From the NCBI GenBank assembly GCA_905221605.1, contig CAJNDS010000062.1, forward strand, positions 1 to 64,000: a DNA stretch of 64,000 nucleotides, in the 5' to 3' direction. Source of the DNA: Symbiodinium natans. Taxonomy: Eukaryota; Sar; Dinophyceae; Suessiales; Symbiodiniaceae. The translations under genes were made by a program, and so were the position numbers. Positions 9,509-19,379 of this stretch are shown here, one piece after another. The stretch's first letter is position 1. Each line of letters starts with the position of its first letter. The notes under the pieces were generated by a model. It worked only from the letters and a program-made list of their open reading frames with translations, did not search any database and was not told the origin of the DNA.

Positions 9509-9525
9509 GCCAAAATGGCTACGGC
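9504..9525 (-). other. Relict dinoflagellate spliced leader (DinoSL)
   Basis: The minus strand from 9525 to 9504 reads G followed by the 21-base DinoSL core (ending CATTTTGGCTCAAG), a perfect match to the 22-nt leader trans-spliced to dinoflagellate mRNAs. It is followed by CCACACACC rather than the GT donor of an SL RNA gene, so it is a genomic relict of a retroposed, trans-spliced mRNA. Directly upstream, CCATTGTGCTTGAG resembles a decayed second leader, as expected from repeated rounds of trans-splicing and reintegration. It points into element 1, so the transcript source could be that element. Confidence 0.85.
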
Positions 9526-9542
9526 TCAAGCACAATGGAGAT

Positions 9543-10444
9543 TCACACTTCAAGTGCTCGGGTCCAGCGGACCTCATCCAAGGTGTCTTCATCTTCAACC
9601 AGGTTGAAGTTGATCACTTGCCTGTAGCAAGTGACGGAACTCATGGTGACGCAGCCTCGCTTGGCTTTCTGCTCAGGATCTGGGTCTAGCGCAGCTTCAG
9701 CGAGTGAGGTCGGAACAGGAACAGGGATCGACTTTGGCAACGTCTCCGGCGTTGCAACACTGTACCTATCCTTCCCGAAAAGTAGATCCAACCCAGGCAG
9801 TTCCCAGGGCAGCTGGACATCTAGCACAGCTCCCCAGGGCAAAGCTGGCGTCCTCGATGGCTGCTCGAACTATGCTGGGGCTGACGTCCCCTTCATGCGT
9901 GTTGACGCTCTCCGAGTCTAAACCTCCAATGCGCGCATCAAGGTCGGCAGGCAAAGGGTGACTGGTCCCTTCGGTGCAAGCTTCGGACAGGGTGTCGATT
10001 TCACTGGGCGCCTCAACCTGATCAAGAATGCTTTGGAAGCCCCGGAACATCAGTCCAGCTGTTCAAGCAAACTGTCGGTCACCTCTCTGAAAGTCGAATC
10101 TTCCAGCTGTCTCAAACGTTGCTGAAGCAAAACCACACTCAGACTCAGCTGCTTGCAGCTACGGTCACAATCTAACGCAAGCCTCTGGACGGTGTCGACC
10201 CGACAATGAAGATGCGCCAACCCCTCAAGGAGATCCCTTTTTCAAACTGCTCAGTCAGTTCTCTGACCTCCCTGAGTGCCTGCTCAAGACTCTGTGCAGT
10301 CCCAGCAGGGCCTGTCTCCATCCAAGGCTCTACCCCCGGAACAAAAATCTCTACACAAAAACTCGGGGGCCCCACCCACACCTCCCACTTGAGATCGCCG
10401 AATACATGCACATAGATGTCATCACTGTTGCAAGGAAAATGCAA
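9543..10444 (-). pseudogene. Unidentified minus-strand coding remnant with coiled-coil segment
   Basis: An ORF from ATG 10444 (MHFPCNSDDIYVHVFGDL) gives a globular stretch (KWEVWVGPPSFCVEIF) and then a helix (QSLEQALREVRELTEQFEK). A one-base shift near 10230, at the run of A/T bases, would continue it as DLLEGLAHLHCRVDTVQRLA and a Leu/Gln coiled coil (VVLLQQRLRQLEDSTFREV) to a stop near 10060. A further acidic ORF follows (9842-9543, ending VEDEDTLDEVRWTRALEV). It abuts the DinoSL relict. Family not recognised; it could be a host gene, a retroposed copy or part of an older element. Confidence 0.35.
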
Positions 10445-11383
10445 GCAAGCAACCTGTGGGCCCGAAAAGGACCCGCAACAAATGGTGCACGTTGCTTACT
10501 TGGAAGGGTTGCTTTCTCCAAACAATTAAAAATCAAGGCATGGAAAAAGAACATGCCCTAATTTTTTTTCATGAAATAAATTTGTTTTACAGGGAAATAT
10601 AAACTTATCCGCACGCGGAGCGTTTTCGTCTCAATCCCTGAATCTTGTTCCCTACATCGGTACATTTGAAAACTTTTGAGACTCACGAGCACAGCTGCGT
10701 CGGCACATGACATGAGACATGACCGTAAAGCTTCTGGGCAACAAACTATCCCACCACATAAAATCTTCACAAGGAAAATACATGGTTGAGTGTCCCCATG
10801 CATGACATCGAAATCGTGATCACCCCGCCAAAGGATGATTTGCCGTGCTACGCAAAGCAGGCTTTCAGAACGATTCGGTGGGAGCTACTGCTATACATGC
10901 CCAGAGCGAAACAGCCAACAAGCCTCACTTCAGCAAGTGCAATGCAACACTCGGTTTGTCCTTTACTACCGAGGGCGGACGTACCGCACTCCAGGGCCGC
11001 CACCATTTTGGTGGGCTTTGTACAGGCCTACAGGCACCTCCTAACCTTTGACCTTTGGGCACCTTGTGAGCTCATGGCTCCAAGTGAGTTTGCTTGCCAG
11101 CTCCGCAAGCTGCAAGAACTTTCAACATCACACGGCTGTGATGTGCAAAGGAGAGGTTACCGGCCACATGCAGAATTTGCCAATCTCTTAGAGATTTGAG
11201 TTTACTCCACTGCAACTCAAGAAAGTTTGCACACAAGCTCAGGTACAGTGGTACCAGCCAGCGACTGCATCCACAAGAGACGTCATGAGCATTTCAAGAA
11301 ATTGCATCTATCTAATTCTGCTTCATTAAAGCACACATGCAACGAAAAGATGCAGGTCATCGTGATTGGGCTCATTTACGTAT
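10445..11383. other. No gene recognised
   Basis: A/T-richer stretch (10550-10800) followed by mixed sequence. The plus ORF 10786-11199 (137 residues) has no family features I can identify and may be chance. Confidence 0.3.
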
Positions 11384-12852
11384 CATCATGCGGCTCGGGC
11401 TCTGGAAGGATCTGAAGCATGGGATTTGGCAGTTGTTGGCCACGCACATGCAGAATGTGGTACATGGTGGCCAATCGTGCAATGTCCTGGCGACGTGCAA
11501 GCTCTCGAGTCCACAACTGGCACAAGTAACACATGTCATACTGACCAGGAAACTCAAACTGCAGCTGGCCATACGTCAGTCTACGAACCTGACGGGCCCT
11601 TCTAAGACCATCGCACTCACCAAGAAGATGAAAGCGAATTCCACAGCATCTTCCCTCACCCGAAGGATGTCATCATCCTGCAGCAATGCAGGCTGCTGCA
11701 TGTTAGCTGTCTGACCACAGCTGGAATCACAGGAATAGCTGGAACATCTATAGCTGCGGCGTCACCAGCTCAGATTCAAGTTCAGATTCACACGGTGTCA
11801 CAGGCGGTGACCGACCGAGGATCTCTGCACGAGTTCGCGGTGAGTAATGCTGCGAACCAAGACTTTCATGGCTATCGTCAGAAAGCACATCAAGGTTTTT
11901 TGCAAGAGCAGGTGCTTCGGCTAGCAATGGCTGCTGAGCCTCTGTTGCTTCAAACCTAAACCACTCAAAAAGGGATGCAAAGTTCAAGTTGACACTGGCG
12001 CTGCCAAGCAGGAACGCAATGCACACTGTTGCTTTACAGATATAGTTTGACCCTCGCAAATATATTGATATTCCCATTGGAATGGTAAACGACTGTTCTC
12101 ATTATCGCAGATTCCATCCGGTCTCTTTTTCTCACGTAGAGTCGGGGTAAGCATCCGCATCGTGACCCACACATCGGTCACATAATCACATTCGTGCGTC
12201 CATGCACACGCCAAGTCAAAGCCCACATATGGCTCCCCCAGGGTTGGGAGGGTGGGTGAAACAGAATTGCAGCTAAGTTCACAGCACACACTGCACGAAT
12301 GTGTTTTGCTGTGTCATCATCTGTTCATTGTGACTATATAGACTATGCTGCCACATTTGCACAACATGTCATGTTGCCACACTTGCAACTTGCGCATGCA
12401 CAAGTGTCACTCAAGCCCCATGAAAATCAAAGCGTGAGTGAAACTAGAAACTCATCTCAGAAAGAAATTGCACGCGCACTGAAGAATCATGAGTAAGGAA
12501 TTTGGCAGGATAAAAGATCACACTTTTTTTTTTTTGCTCGGGTGCTTCTGCATCGAAGCGATCAAACACATCTGTAAAGAGCTATTAGCTTGCTAACAGC
12601 TATCACGACGACAAAGACAAAGCTGATCCACGGGCTCGAATCCTCGTCAGTTGACACTGGCGAGTCAGGCACAAACTGTGCTCGCACTTCAACATCCGTA
12701 GCCTTGTTGCCCATGACCTGGACCAGCAATGCAAGCAATTGCAACGCCTCGGCATTTCCACGACCTGTGCTCCTCACAGCACGAAGAAACTTCTTTGCCT
12801 GCTCACGGCGCTGCTGCTCCTCAAACTCAGTCGTCCCAACAACGGAGCCCAA
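11384..12852 (-). pseudogene. Minus-strand coding fragments resembling the C-terminal tail of a copia-type polyprotein
   Basis: Three exon-like pieces lie in order. 12852-12562 is MGSVVGTTEFEEQQRREQ followed by a hydrophobic C-terminal segment (WISFVFVVVIAVSKLIALY). 12077-11748 is an acidic, Ser/Pro-rich ORF ending ELESELVTPQL. An ATG-less open frame at about 11672-11384 has RFHLLGECDGLRRARQV ... CYLCQLW. The last piece has a His-x5-Cys-x-Gly-Leu plus C-x2-C layout suggesting zinc binding. From memory such transmembrane-plus-HC tails follow RNase H in dinoflagellate copia polyproteins, but no RNase H is visible just upstream here. A multi-exon host gene is the alternative. Confidence 0.35.
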
Positions 12853-13167
12853 GGATGTGGCTCAAAGTGCGGACACGGGCCCCTGACAAAGACTTTGTAA
12901 ACAAGTCAGCTTTATCGGAAGCTTATCCTAATTGCATAACTGCCGGAACGCATACACCTTTTCTTCGGGAGATGACGGCGGGGATCAGTTCAGGCTGCCG
13001 CTGCAGCTTGATGCACTGGGAGCCAGAACTTCTCCGGCGTGAGGTAACGTACCCCCCCAGTGATCATACACTACTCGAGGATAGTAGCTTCTTTGAAGCG
13101 ATATCAGTACAGACGTGAACCCTTACGTTTGCTAGTACGACTAGCATAAAAGGGAGTGGAGGGTGGG
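12853..13167. other. No gene recognised
   Basis: Unique sequence left of the 66-bp repeat that opens element 2. No supported feature. Confidence 0.3.
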
Positions 13168-13233
13168 ACAGAAAAACAGGAAGCTACGCTTCGAGCTTCA
13201 AACGACTGCGTGGGGCTAACGTTTCCCCCGTCT
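13168..13233 (+). repeat. 66-bp direct repeat, left copy
   Basis: Perfect copy of 21744-21809 (begins acagaaaaacaggaagctac, ends gtttcccccgtct). Sequences outside it differ at both sites. Candidate terminal (A-type) repeat of element 2. No B-type partner could be found. Confidence 0.8.
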
Positions 13234-13563
13234 GACGGAACTCACCGAAGGTGATGAAGTTTTATTTTCAAAAGCCGTGTTTTGAAATTACATTGGTAAT
13301 TTCAACATGCGAGTTTTACTTTGATTTCTTCCCAACTTGCTTCATGCCTTCATGTCACAGTTGAACAGTGAAGATGCATGGCAATCTTTGGGCCCAGGGT
13401 GGGAGGTGGGTTTTCCCCCTTACTCCGAATCCTCTCGAGGAATTTTGTTTGGAGCGGGGGGTTTTTGGTCTTGCCATGGATACAATGTTCTTTCCTTGAT
13501 GGAGTACTGCTACCGATTGGCTCACTTTCTTTCCGAGGCTTGCAACAATAACTGAGCTGGAGC
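13234..13563. other. 5' leader of element 2
   Basis: About 330 bases between the left terminal repeat and the recombinase ATG. No motif recognised; a promoter or leader would be expected here. Confidence 0.3.
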
Positions 13564-15630
13564 ATGACGAATGTTCGCAGTGCAACTTTGGATGCTGTTT
13601 TGACACACTCAGGATCTGGGTCTTTTCAGCTGCCTTGGGAGATTGGAGTTTTCGCTGAAATTTTTGGAACTGAGCATGGAAGGATTCTGCCTATGGTTGA
13701 AAGGGTTGCGGATCCTGGAGCAACCATCGAAAAGGCAGAGGCCAGCACCTGTTCGCCTATGGTCGAATCTGTGTCCGGCGCTCACAATCATTCGCGGAAG
13801 CTTTTTCTTGGGCATGCTGTTTCTACAGAGCTGGGACGAGTGCATCCGACTCCGGAGGAGCAACTGTCGCTGATGGCGCAACGCTTTGAGTTGATTCTTG
13901 CTCATTCCTTTGAGGCCTCAGTTTTGGGAAGAAGAATTCAGGACCTCGACAGAGAAGAGAGGCTGGCCAAGATCGAGCTTGCTCTTGGTGGCAAGTCGCT
14001 CGGCACCCTGAAAAAGAGATATGGGCAGGCTGCTCGATTTGTGACCTGGGCGAATGGTGAAAACATGGTCGCTTTTCCAATAGCTGGGCAAGTGGCTGAG
14101 GAATACTTACAGCATTTGTCTACGTCGGCTGCGAGACACTCTGCTTTGACTGGGGCGATTGAGAGCATGAATTTTCTCCACCATGTTCTTGGAGTGGACA
14201 TGGATCCAAGAGCATGTCTTGCACCTGTGGTTCAGGGCATCCTTCGTAAGGCACGAAAGAATCGGCCCCCGAAGAAGCAGGCCCGGGCACTCAAAGTTTG
14301 CGAGTTGCTGGATCTTGAGAATGCCCTAACATCCCACGACTACAGCGCAATTGACAGATTTTGCATTGGCTGTTTTCTCGCTGCTGTATACGGACGCGCA
14401 AGGTTGGGGGATCTTAGAGTGATCGAAGGAGTGCTTTTGGACTTCACTGAGAACCAGGCCGACTCTTGTGGTTACCTGGAAGTGGTGTCGCTTTCCCACA
14501 AGTGCAGCATGGCCAGCAACCGTCAGGGGTTACGGTTGCACCTTGTGATTCCTGCAAAAGGCATTGGGCCCCGATGCTGGGGTCGCGACTTTGTGCAGGT
14601 CGCAAAAGAGTGCGGTCGTGATCTGGACAAAATTTCGAGCGGAGAACCCTTGCTGTATATGCCGGATGTGCATGGTGGTTTTTCTGACGTCCCTGCTGAG
14701 ACTGCTACCTTTACCGCATGGATTGCTGAGATCTTGGGAACGATGCCGAGTTTCTGTGGTGAGCGCATTACAGGCCACACTGCAAAGCACACGCTTCTTG
14801 AGTGGATGGGAAAGGCTGGCTTGGATCTGGACAATCAATCTTTGCTGGGACATCACGTATTGGTGGGCAGAAACTCTGCTTTGACGTATGCGAGGGACCA
14901 GCAATCTTCCCCTGTGAGAAAGTTGGAAGCTATGCTGTCAGATGTGAGACTGGGAGTGTTCTTGCCAGATGTGAGTCGTTCTGGAATGTTCGCAAAGAAC
15001 CCGAAACCTCTTGGTATCATTTCCTTGGCGCCGCAGGATCAGCCCGGAGAGTCGGGGCAAGCTGAGCCGAGCCCAGTGGTCTCAGAAGTGGGCGAATCTA
15101 CCGCTGATCGAGTTGGACTCGAAGCGGAGTGGGAGCTGCCTAATGCTTCTGAGAACATGTCTGAGGAGATGTGGTACAAGCAGCTCGCTGATGATGACGG
15201 TGGCGCATTTTCGGATGCCCCTGATGATGCCATTGGACTGGGTGTTTTTGACGAAGATCCTGCTGCTGAAGATTCATTTGAACCTGGCTCATCATCCTCG
15301 AGTGAATCGTCAAGTGATGAGTCTCTGGATGAGAAAGTGCAAGCTTGTGGAGCCTTGGCCAGCAGCTCCCGATCCGATGTTGGGGCAGAATGTTCTGTGT
15401 ACCAGAATCGCATGACGAAGAAGCTGCACCTACTTCCGCGGGGCAGCTCCTCGAACAAGTTCGTGTGTGGGCGACTGCTAGATGACAAGCATCGAGAGTT
15501 TGTTGGAGGTGTGATGGTTGCTTCCATGAAGTGCATATCCTGTCACCGAGGCAAGCCGATCAATGATGTAGGTGCTCTGTGCCACGCTCTGGATGCAGCC
15601 TCAAAGAGGCGCAGAACCAGCGGGGCCTGA
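13564..15630 (+). CDS. Tyrosine recombinase of element 2
   Basis: 688 residues from ATG 13564 (MTNVRSATLDAVLTHSG). A helical core-binding region (KKRYGQAARFVTWANGEN ... IESMNFLHHVLG) precedes the catalytic domain: YGRARLGDLRV (box I Arg), SLSHKCSM (candidate Lys), ITGHTAKHTLLEW (box II H-x-x-K), SLLGHHV, and ALTYARDQQ with the Tyr nucleophile. The layout is that of an integrase-type recombinase, again with Lys replacing the second Arg. The tail is acidic and Ser-rich and ends in FVCGRLL ... MKCISCHRGK, a likely small zinc-binding segment. Intact frame, first ORF of the element. Confidence 0.8.
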   Translation: MTNVRSATLDAVLTHSGSGSFQLPWEIGVFAEIFGTEHGRILPMVERVADPGATIEKAEASTCSPMVESVSGAHNHSRKLFLGHAVSTELGRVHPTPEEQLSLMAQRFELILAHSFEASVLGRRIQDLDREERLAKIELALGGKSLGTLKKRYGQAARFVTWANGENMVAFPIAGQVAEEYLQHLSTSAARHSALTGAIESMNFLHHVLGVDMDPRACLAPVVQGILRKARKNRPPKKQARALKVCELLDLENALTSHDYSAIDRFCIGCFLAAVYGRARLGDLRVIEGVLLDFTENQADSCGYLEVVSLSHKCSMASNRQGLRLHLVIPAKGIGPRCWGRDFVQVAKECGRDLDKISSGEPLLYMPDVHGGFSDVPAETATFTAWIAEILGTMPSFCGERITGHTAKHTLLEWMGKAGLDLDNQSLLGHHVLVGRNSALTYARDQQSSPVRKLEAMLSDVRLGVFLPDVSRSGMFAKNPKPLGIISLAPQDQPGESGQAEPSPVVSEVGESTADRVGLEAEWELPNASENMSEEMWYKQLADDDGGAFSDAPDDAIGLGVFDEDPAAEDSFEPGSSSSSESSSDESLDEKVQACGALASSSRSDVGAECSVYQNRMTKKLHLLPRGSSSNKFVCGRLLDDKHREFVGGVMVASMKCISCHRGKPINDVGALCHALDAASKRRRTSGA

Positions 15631-15639
15631 TGGGCTTCC

Positions 15640-15835
15640 AATGCCTGCCCCGTGCAATGGATGGACCCCGGATTTGGCTGCTTTGTGCAATGCCTCTTGA
15701 ATTATCTTCATATTCCGCGGCCTGCTTCGTGCATTGGCCCGAAGCTATCTGTTTCTGTGGTCTGCTTCGTGCACTGACCCGAGCCTTCAGTCCGACGCCT
15801 CGGCCTGCTTCGTGCACTGGCCCGAATCTTCTGCG
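15640..15835 (+). repeat. Tandem repeat in the YR-Gag spacer
   Basis: The motif ctgcttcgtgcantggcccgaa recurs at about 15722, 15766 and 15806, with two more diverged relatives near 15645 and 15680. Unit about 40-44 bp. It lies in the spacer before Gag, like the repeated motif in the spacers of element 1. Confidence 0.6.
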
Positions 15836-16040
15836 CAGCGCAAATGGCTCCGTGCCCATCTTGCGAGTGACGGCAGTGCGGTGTCTTTTGTGGCAGCTGT
15901 CCTGTGCCGACTGCTTGTCTATGCAGTGATGATCGCAGCTTGCAGTTCGGAGACATTTGTCATGTCAGTTTGATTTTGTGCTACATGTTCATCTTCACGA
16001 CAACTTTTGCTACGAGTAAAGGCATTTCTTGCTCACAAAC

Positions 16041-17261
16041 ATGGCATCCATTCTGAAGAGTGAGGCCGCCTTCAGGGCGAAAGCTGAGGAGTGCGGCTTG
16101 TCACAGGAGGTGATCGCTGAGTTTTTCGCAGCTGGAATAAAGACGATTTCTCTGATGGGGTTTGCAGTGACGGCTCCGGGCACTCAGCCGAGTGAGGACG
16201 AGCTCAGAAAGCTTGTGGATCGTTCCGACCCGGGTGCAGTTCCTGTAGGTGCGCTATCAGCGGTCAGACGATTGATGTTCGAGTGTCAGACGCTGTGCAT
16301 TGCTCACGTGAAAGCTTCTGTCGATGGAGATGAGAGAAAGTGCGAGTTGGTGCCAGCAGAACGGACAGCCAGGATTGCTGCGCAGAAGAATAGGCTGCAA
16401 GGGCTCTCTCTGACAGGTCCCTTGGAGTGTTCCTTCGCAAGCTATGGTTATGTGGCCAGCATGGTGGAACAAGACACTCCTTTGTACCTGGAGCCTCATC
16501 GCTTTGACACCAGGGCTGCAGAGGTCTCGCGAGAGAAGCCAGGGAAAGAGATCGTGCTCGATGCAAACAAGATTGCAGTTAGGGACCAGTCTCAAAAGCA
16601 CAAGTGCGCCATTCAGGATCCCCTCAGTCTGTCGCAGGCCCTGCAGAGACGTTCTTTGGCTTGTGATCTGATGTCGGTGTGCACTTACAGCAAGATGCAA
16701 TCGTGGCACGGTTTCCTGATTGAACGGATGCAGCAACCTGCACCTCCCGGCTTCCGCCGGCCTGGGATTGAGCAGGTCTTGCGCGCTGACAGAGCGGCTT
16801 GGATTCGCATGGCGGAGTCTGTCCATAGCTTGAAACGTGATGCCTCAGGAGAACTCCCGCTGGACAAAGCTCTTGATGGATTGGTCTCTGATCCCATTGT
16901 TCTGTTCAACCTCCTTCCGTTGCCTTGTGAGCCTGCGCCAAAAGCCGATGAGAAGCGAGCTGATGAGCGACCCGACAAGGGTACTGGGCGAGGCCGTGGG
17001 GGGAAGGGGGAGAAAGGGGGCAGAGGAGAAAAGCGGAAGCTCGACAGCGACAAGAATGCAAGGCCTGACGGGGCTTTGCCGCGTGAACTGCAGGGCATCA
17101 CTGGATTGAACATGACCACCGAGGCTGGCGAAAAGTTCTGTTGGCCGTATAATTGTAAGAAAGGATGCAAGTTTGCAAAGCCTGGCAAGGCTTGCCGCAG
17201 AGGGCTTCACTGCTGCATGAAGTGCGGGAAGCCGCACTCTGTTCAGGACTGCAAGGAGTGA
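16041..17261 (+). CDS. Gag-like protein of element 2
   Basis: 406 residues from the first ATG, 16041 (MASILKSEAAFRAKAEECG). Mostly helical with no recognised enzyme motif. FRRPGIEQVLRADRAAW corresponds to the conserved R-x-P ... E ... AD block of the Gags of elements 1 and 3. A basic Gly-rich stretch (GRGRGGKGEKGGRGEKRK) precedes a Cys/His C-terminus: CWPYNCKKGCKF, then a zinc-knuckle-like C-x2-C-x3-H-x4-C (CMKCGKPHSVQDC). Presumed capsid/nucleocapsid role. Intact frame. It lies about 400 nt after YR and 43 nt before the next ORF. Confidence 0.75.
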   Translation: MASILKSEAAFRAKAEECGLSQEVIAEFFAAGIKTISLMGFAVTAPGTQPSEDELRKLVDRSDPGAVPVGALSAVRRLMFECQTLCIAHVKASVDGDERKCELVPAERTARIAAQKNRLQGLSLTGPLECSFASYGYVASMVEQDTPLYLEPHRFDTRAAEVSREKPGKEIVLDANKIAVRDQSQKHKCAIQDPLSLSQALQRRSLACDLMSVCTYSKMQSWHGFLIERMQQPAPPGFRRPGIEQVLRADRAAWIRMAESVHSLKRDASGELPLDKALDGLVSDPIVLFNLLPLPCEPAPKADEKRADERPDKGTGRGRGGKGEKGGRGEKRKLDSDKNARPDGALPRELQGITGLNMTTEAGEKFCWPYNCKKGCKFAKPGKACRRGLHCCMKCGKPHSVQDCKE

Positions 17262-17303
17262 CTGTCAACGGGGAGGGGCCCGGGCCAGTCGAGCTCCTCC
17301 CCT

Positions 17304-19379
17304 GTGTTGGCCGCGAGCAAGCGGCCCCGGTTTCAGCAAACTGGGGAGGCTTTGGAAGCCTCTCGAGTTCGAGACCCTAATCCCGAACCCGCCGGTGCCC
17401 TGCATACCTTTGACCAGCAGGATGCCCCAACCTTAGATAATGCACGTCCTGTTGAAATCATGGACTCAGTTTTGCCTTTCGACGTGGAGCCTTCGACTTT
17501 TTCTGATGCTTGGCCGATGGCTGAAACCTTGGCTTCCAACATTCTTGCTTCTCGTGACGTTCCCACCCGGGATGACATTGCTTCACTTTTCGACCTGCTG
17601 CCCCACAAAGCCCCGCCGCGGGGAATGCCTGAGAAAGGAGCTGCTTTCACTTGTGGCGCATTCGCTCAAGGCCCGCTGTTCGGGCTTCATGTTGGCAGCC
17701 GGAAATACCCCAAGGTTTGTAGACTCCTTGCTTCCTTTGTGCGCTCACTCGAACCGGGCTTCATCTTCACAACAATCAGCCTTTTCTTGAACGTGCGAAC
17801 GCATGTGCATGTTGATTCACGCAACGATCATAGGCCAAACCTTGTTGCAGGCATCTCTGATTTCACTGGAGGTGAAATCGTTGTCGAGAGTCCAGGTGGT
17901 GCGGCCAGCTTCTCAGGTGGTGACTCCGTCGGCGGCGCTCGCAAGTTGCCAGTGTCGGGCACTCATGTTACCTTTGAAGCGTACAAGTTGAAGCATGAGA
18001 CTGCGCCTTGGGTTGGAAACCGATTGGTCTTGGTGGCGTTCTCCGTGCCTGGTGTGACGCGTCTTTGCAAAGGAGATGTTGCTGTTCTGGAAGACCAAGG
18101 TTTTCAGCTGCCTGAGCATGATGAGACGTCGACCAACCGGCCTCCTACCTTGCTGGAACCGAAGTCAGACTTGTCTAAAACTACTTCCAAGCTTCAAGGT
18201 TGCACCCTTCGTGACATCAAATTTGTCGAACTTTTCTGTGGCACTGGTGGGGTTTGTGCAGCGATGAAAAAGCAAGGGTTTGGGCATTGCTTGGGGATTG
18301 CTCCGCGTGTGACTGGACACACACTTTGCCCTGTGCTGCCGCTTGACTTACGTGTTGCATCACAACAATCGCTTATGTGGGATGTGCTTTCCAGAAAAGG
18401 TGTTCTTGCCGTGCACATTTGTCCCCCGAGAAATTCTCCGCCTCTTTGTGCCCTCGCGGCTCAGGTTGTTGCTTGGTGTCACGAGCAAGGCATGCTGGTC
18501 AGTGTGGAAAACGCCGCGTCCAGCCCGGTGTGGTCTGGACCCGTGTTGAAGGCTTGCCAGAGCCTAGGTTTCCATAAAACCACTCTGCACCAGTGCATGT
18601 TCGGAAGTTCACATCGCAAGCATTCTGTTCTTTATCACAATTTTCCACAGGTCCGCCGACTATGCCTTTTATGTGACGACCAACACTCCCATGCGCCTTG
18701 GGATCACTGCCCTGACGGCCCTGTCTCGGCATACCCGAGTGGCTTGTGCAAAGGTTTAGCGCTGTCCTTCGCAGATTGCTTCACTGCCTTGGGTTGTGTG
18801 CAACACGTGGTTCGGCTGTCTGCACGCTCAGCCGAACTAGACGACATTACCCTCAGCCGTGCAGCTCAGGTCGCCTCCGGCAAGCAGCCGAAGGGCAAAC
18901 GGATCCCTCCACTGGTTCCGTCGAGACGAGGTGTCGTCACTTTGCGAGGTCCGGGTGTCAGCATGCCTCCCACTGGTGTGCTGGACTCGTACTTTACTTT
19001 GCCTGCCGACCTCCAATCCAACCCTGCCATGCCCGGCCTGCCAGCTGGCAGCAAGTGCCTTCGCTCAGTTCTTCTTGGGGGTGGGTCTGAGCTCGTTCGA
19101 GAGATGGTCTTTTCCGTTCCTAAGACACCTGAAGAATTTGTGTTGCAGGCGTGCCAAGCCCGCCACCCGCGTCACATGTTGTCCGGCATCCCACCAGAAC
19201 TGCATTCGACTGTGCAGACTTGTGCGTCGCAAAGCTATGCGTCCGTCGCTCGTCGTCGCACAGAGGTGCTTCGAAAGTGGACCCTCCGGGCGCAAGAGTT
19301 GCAAGGATCCCCTGACCCAGACCCGCCTGTAGGGCATTGTGCTCAAGGAGCCGCGGGGGGTGTAGGAGGCACGGCCTGA
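17304..19379 (+). CDS. Candidate 2OG-Fe(II) dioxygenase fused to DNA C5-methyltransferase-like domain
   Basis: Open from 17304; the first ATG is 17460 (MDSVLPFDVEPS). First domain, about 17640-18060: HVHVDSRND (His 17808, Asp 17814) gives an H-x-D pair. About 60 residues later, HETAPWVGNRLVLVAFS supplies a distal His (17994) and a 2-oxoglutarate-type Arg (18021), the layout of a double-stranded beta-helix Fe(II) dioxygenase. Second domain, about 18225-18720: VELFCGTGGVCAAM is a SAM motif I as in C5 methyltransferases, and VENAASSPVW fits motif VI (ENV). The motif IV region reads ICPPRNSPP, without the usual Pro-Cys nucleophile. A Cys/His segment and an RT-leader-like tail follow, and the ORF stops where element 2 is interrupted. 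Substrate unknown; modification of element or host DNA is inference. It might instead be a structural relic. Confidence 0.6.
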   Translation: MLAASKRPRFQQTGEALEASRVRDPNPEPAGALHTFDQQDAPTLDNARPVEIMDSVLPFDVEPSTFSDAWPMAETLASNILASRDVPTRDDIASLFDLLPHKAPPRGMPEKGAAFTCGAFAQGPLFGLHVGSRKYPKVCRLLASFVRSLEPGFIFTTISLFLNVRTHVHVDSRNDHRPNLVAGISDFTGGEIVVESPGGAASFSGGDSVGGARKLPVSGTHVTFEAYKLKHETAPWVGNRLVLVAFSVPGVTRLCKGDVAVLEDQGFQLPEHDETSTNRPPTLLEPKSDLSKTTSKLQGCTLRDIKFVELFCGTGGVCAAMKKQGFGHCLGIAPRVTGHTLCPVLPLDLRVASQQSLMWDVLSRKGVLAVHICPPRNSPPLCALAAQVVAWCHEQGMLVSVENAASSPVWSGPVLKACQSLGFHKTTLHQCMFGSSHRKHSVLYHNFPQVRRLCLLCDDQHSHAPWDHCPDGPVSAYPSGLCKGLALSFADCFTALGCVQHVVRLSARSAELDDITLSRAAQVASGKQPKGKRIPPLVPSRRGVVTLRGPGVSMPPTGVLDSYFTLPADLQSNPAMPGLPAGSKCLRSVLLGGGSELVREMVFSVPKTPEEFVLQACQARHPRHMLSGIPPELHSTVQTCASQSYASVARRRTEVLRKWTLRAQELQGSPDPDPPVGHCAQGAAGGVGGTA

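Noticed and set aside
9504-9525. SL RNA gene
   Set aside because: The leader is not followed by a GT donor or an SL RNA-like downstream region, so a relict is the better reading.
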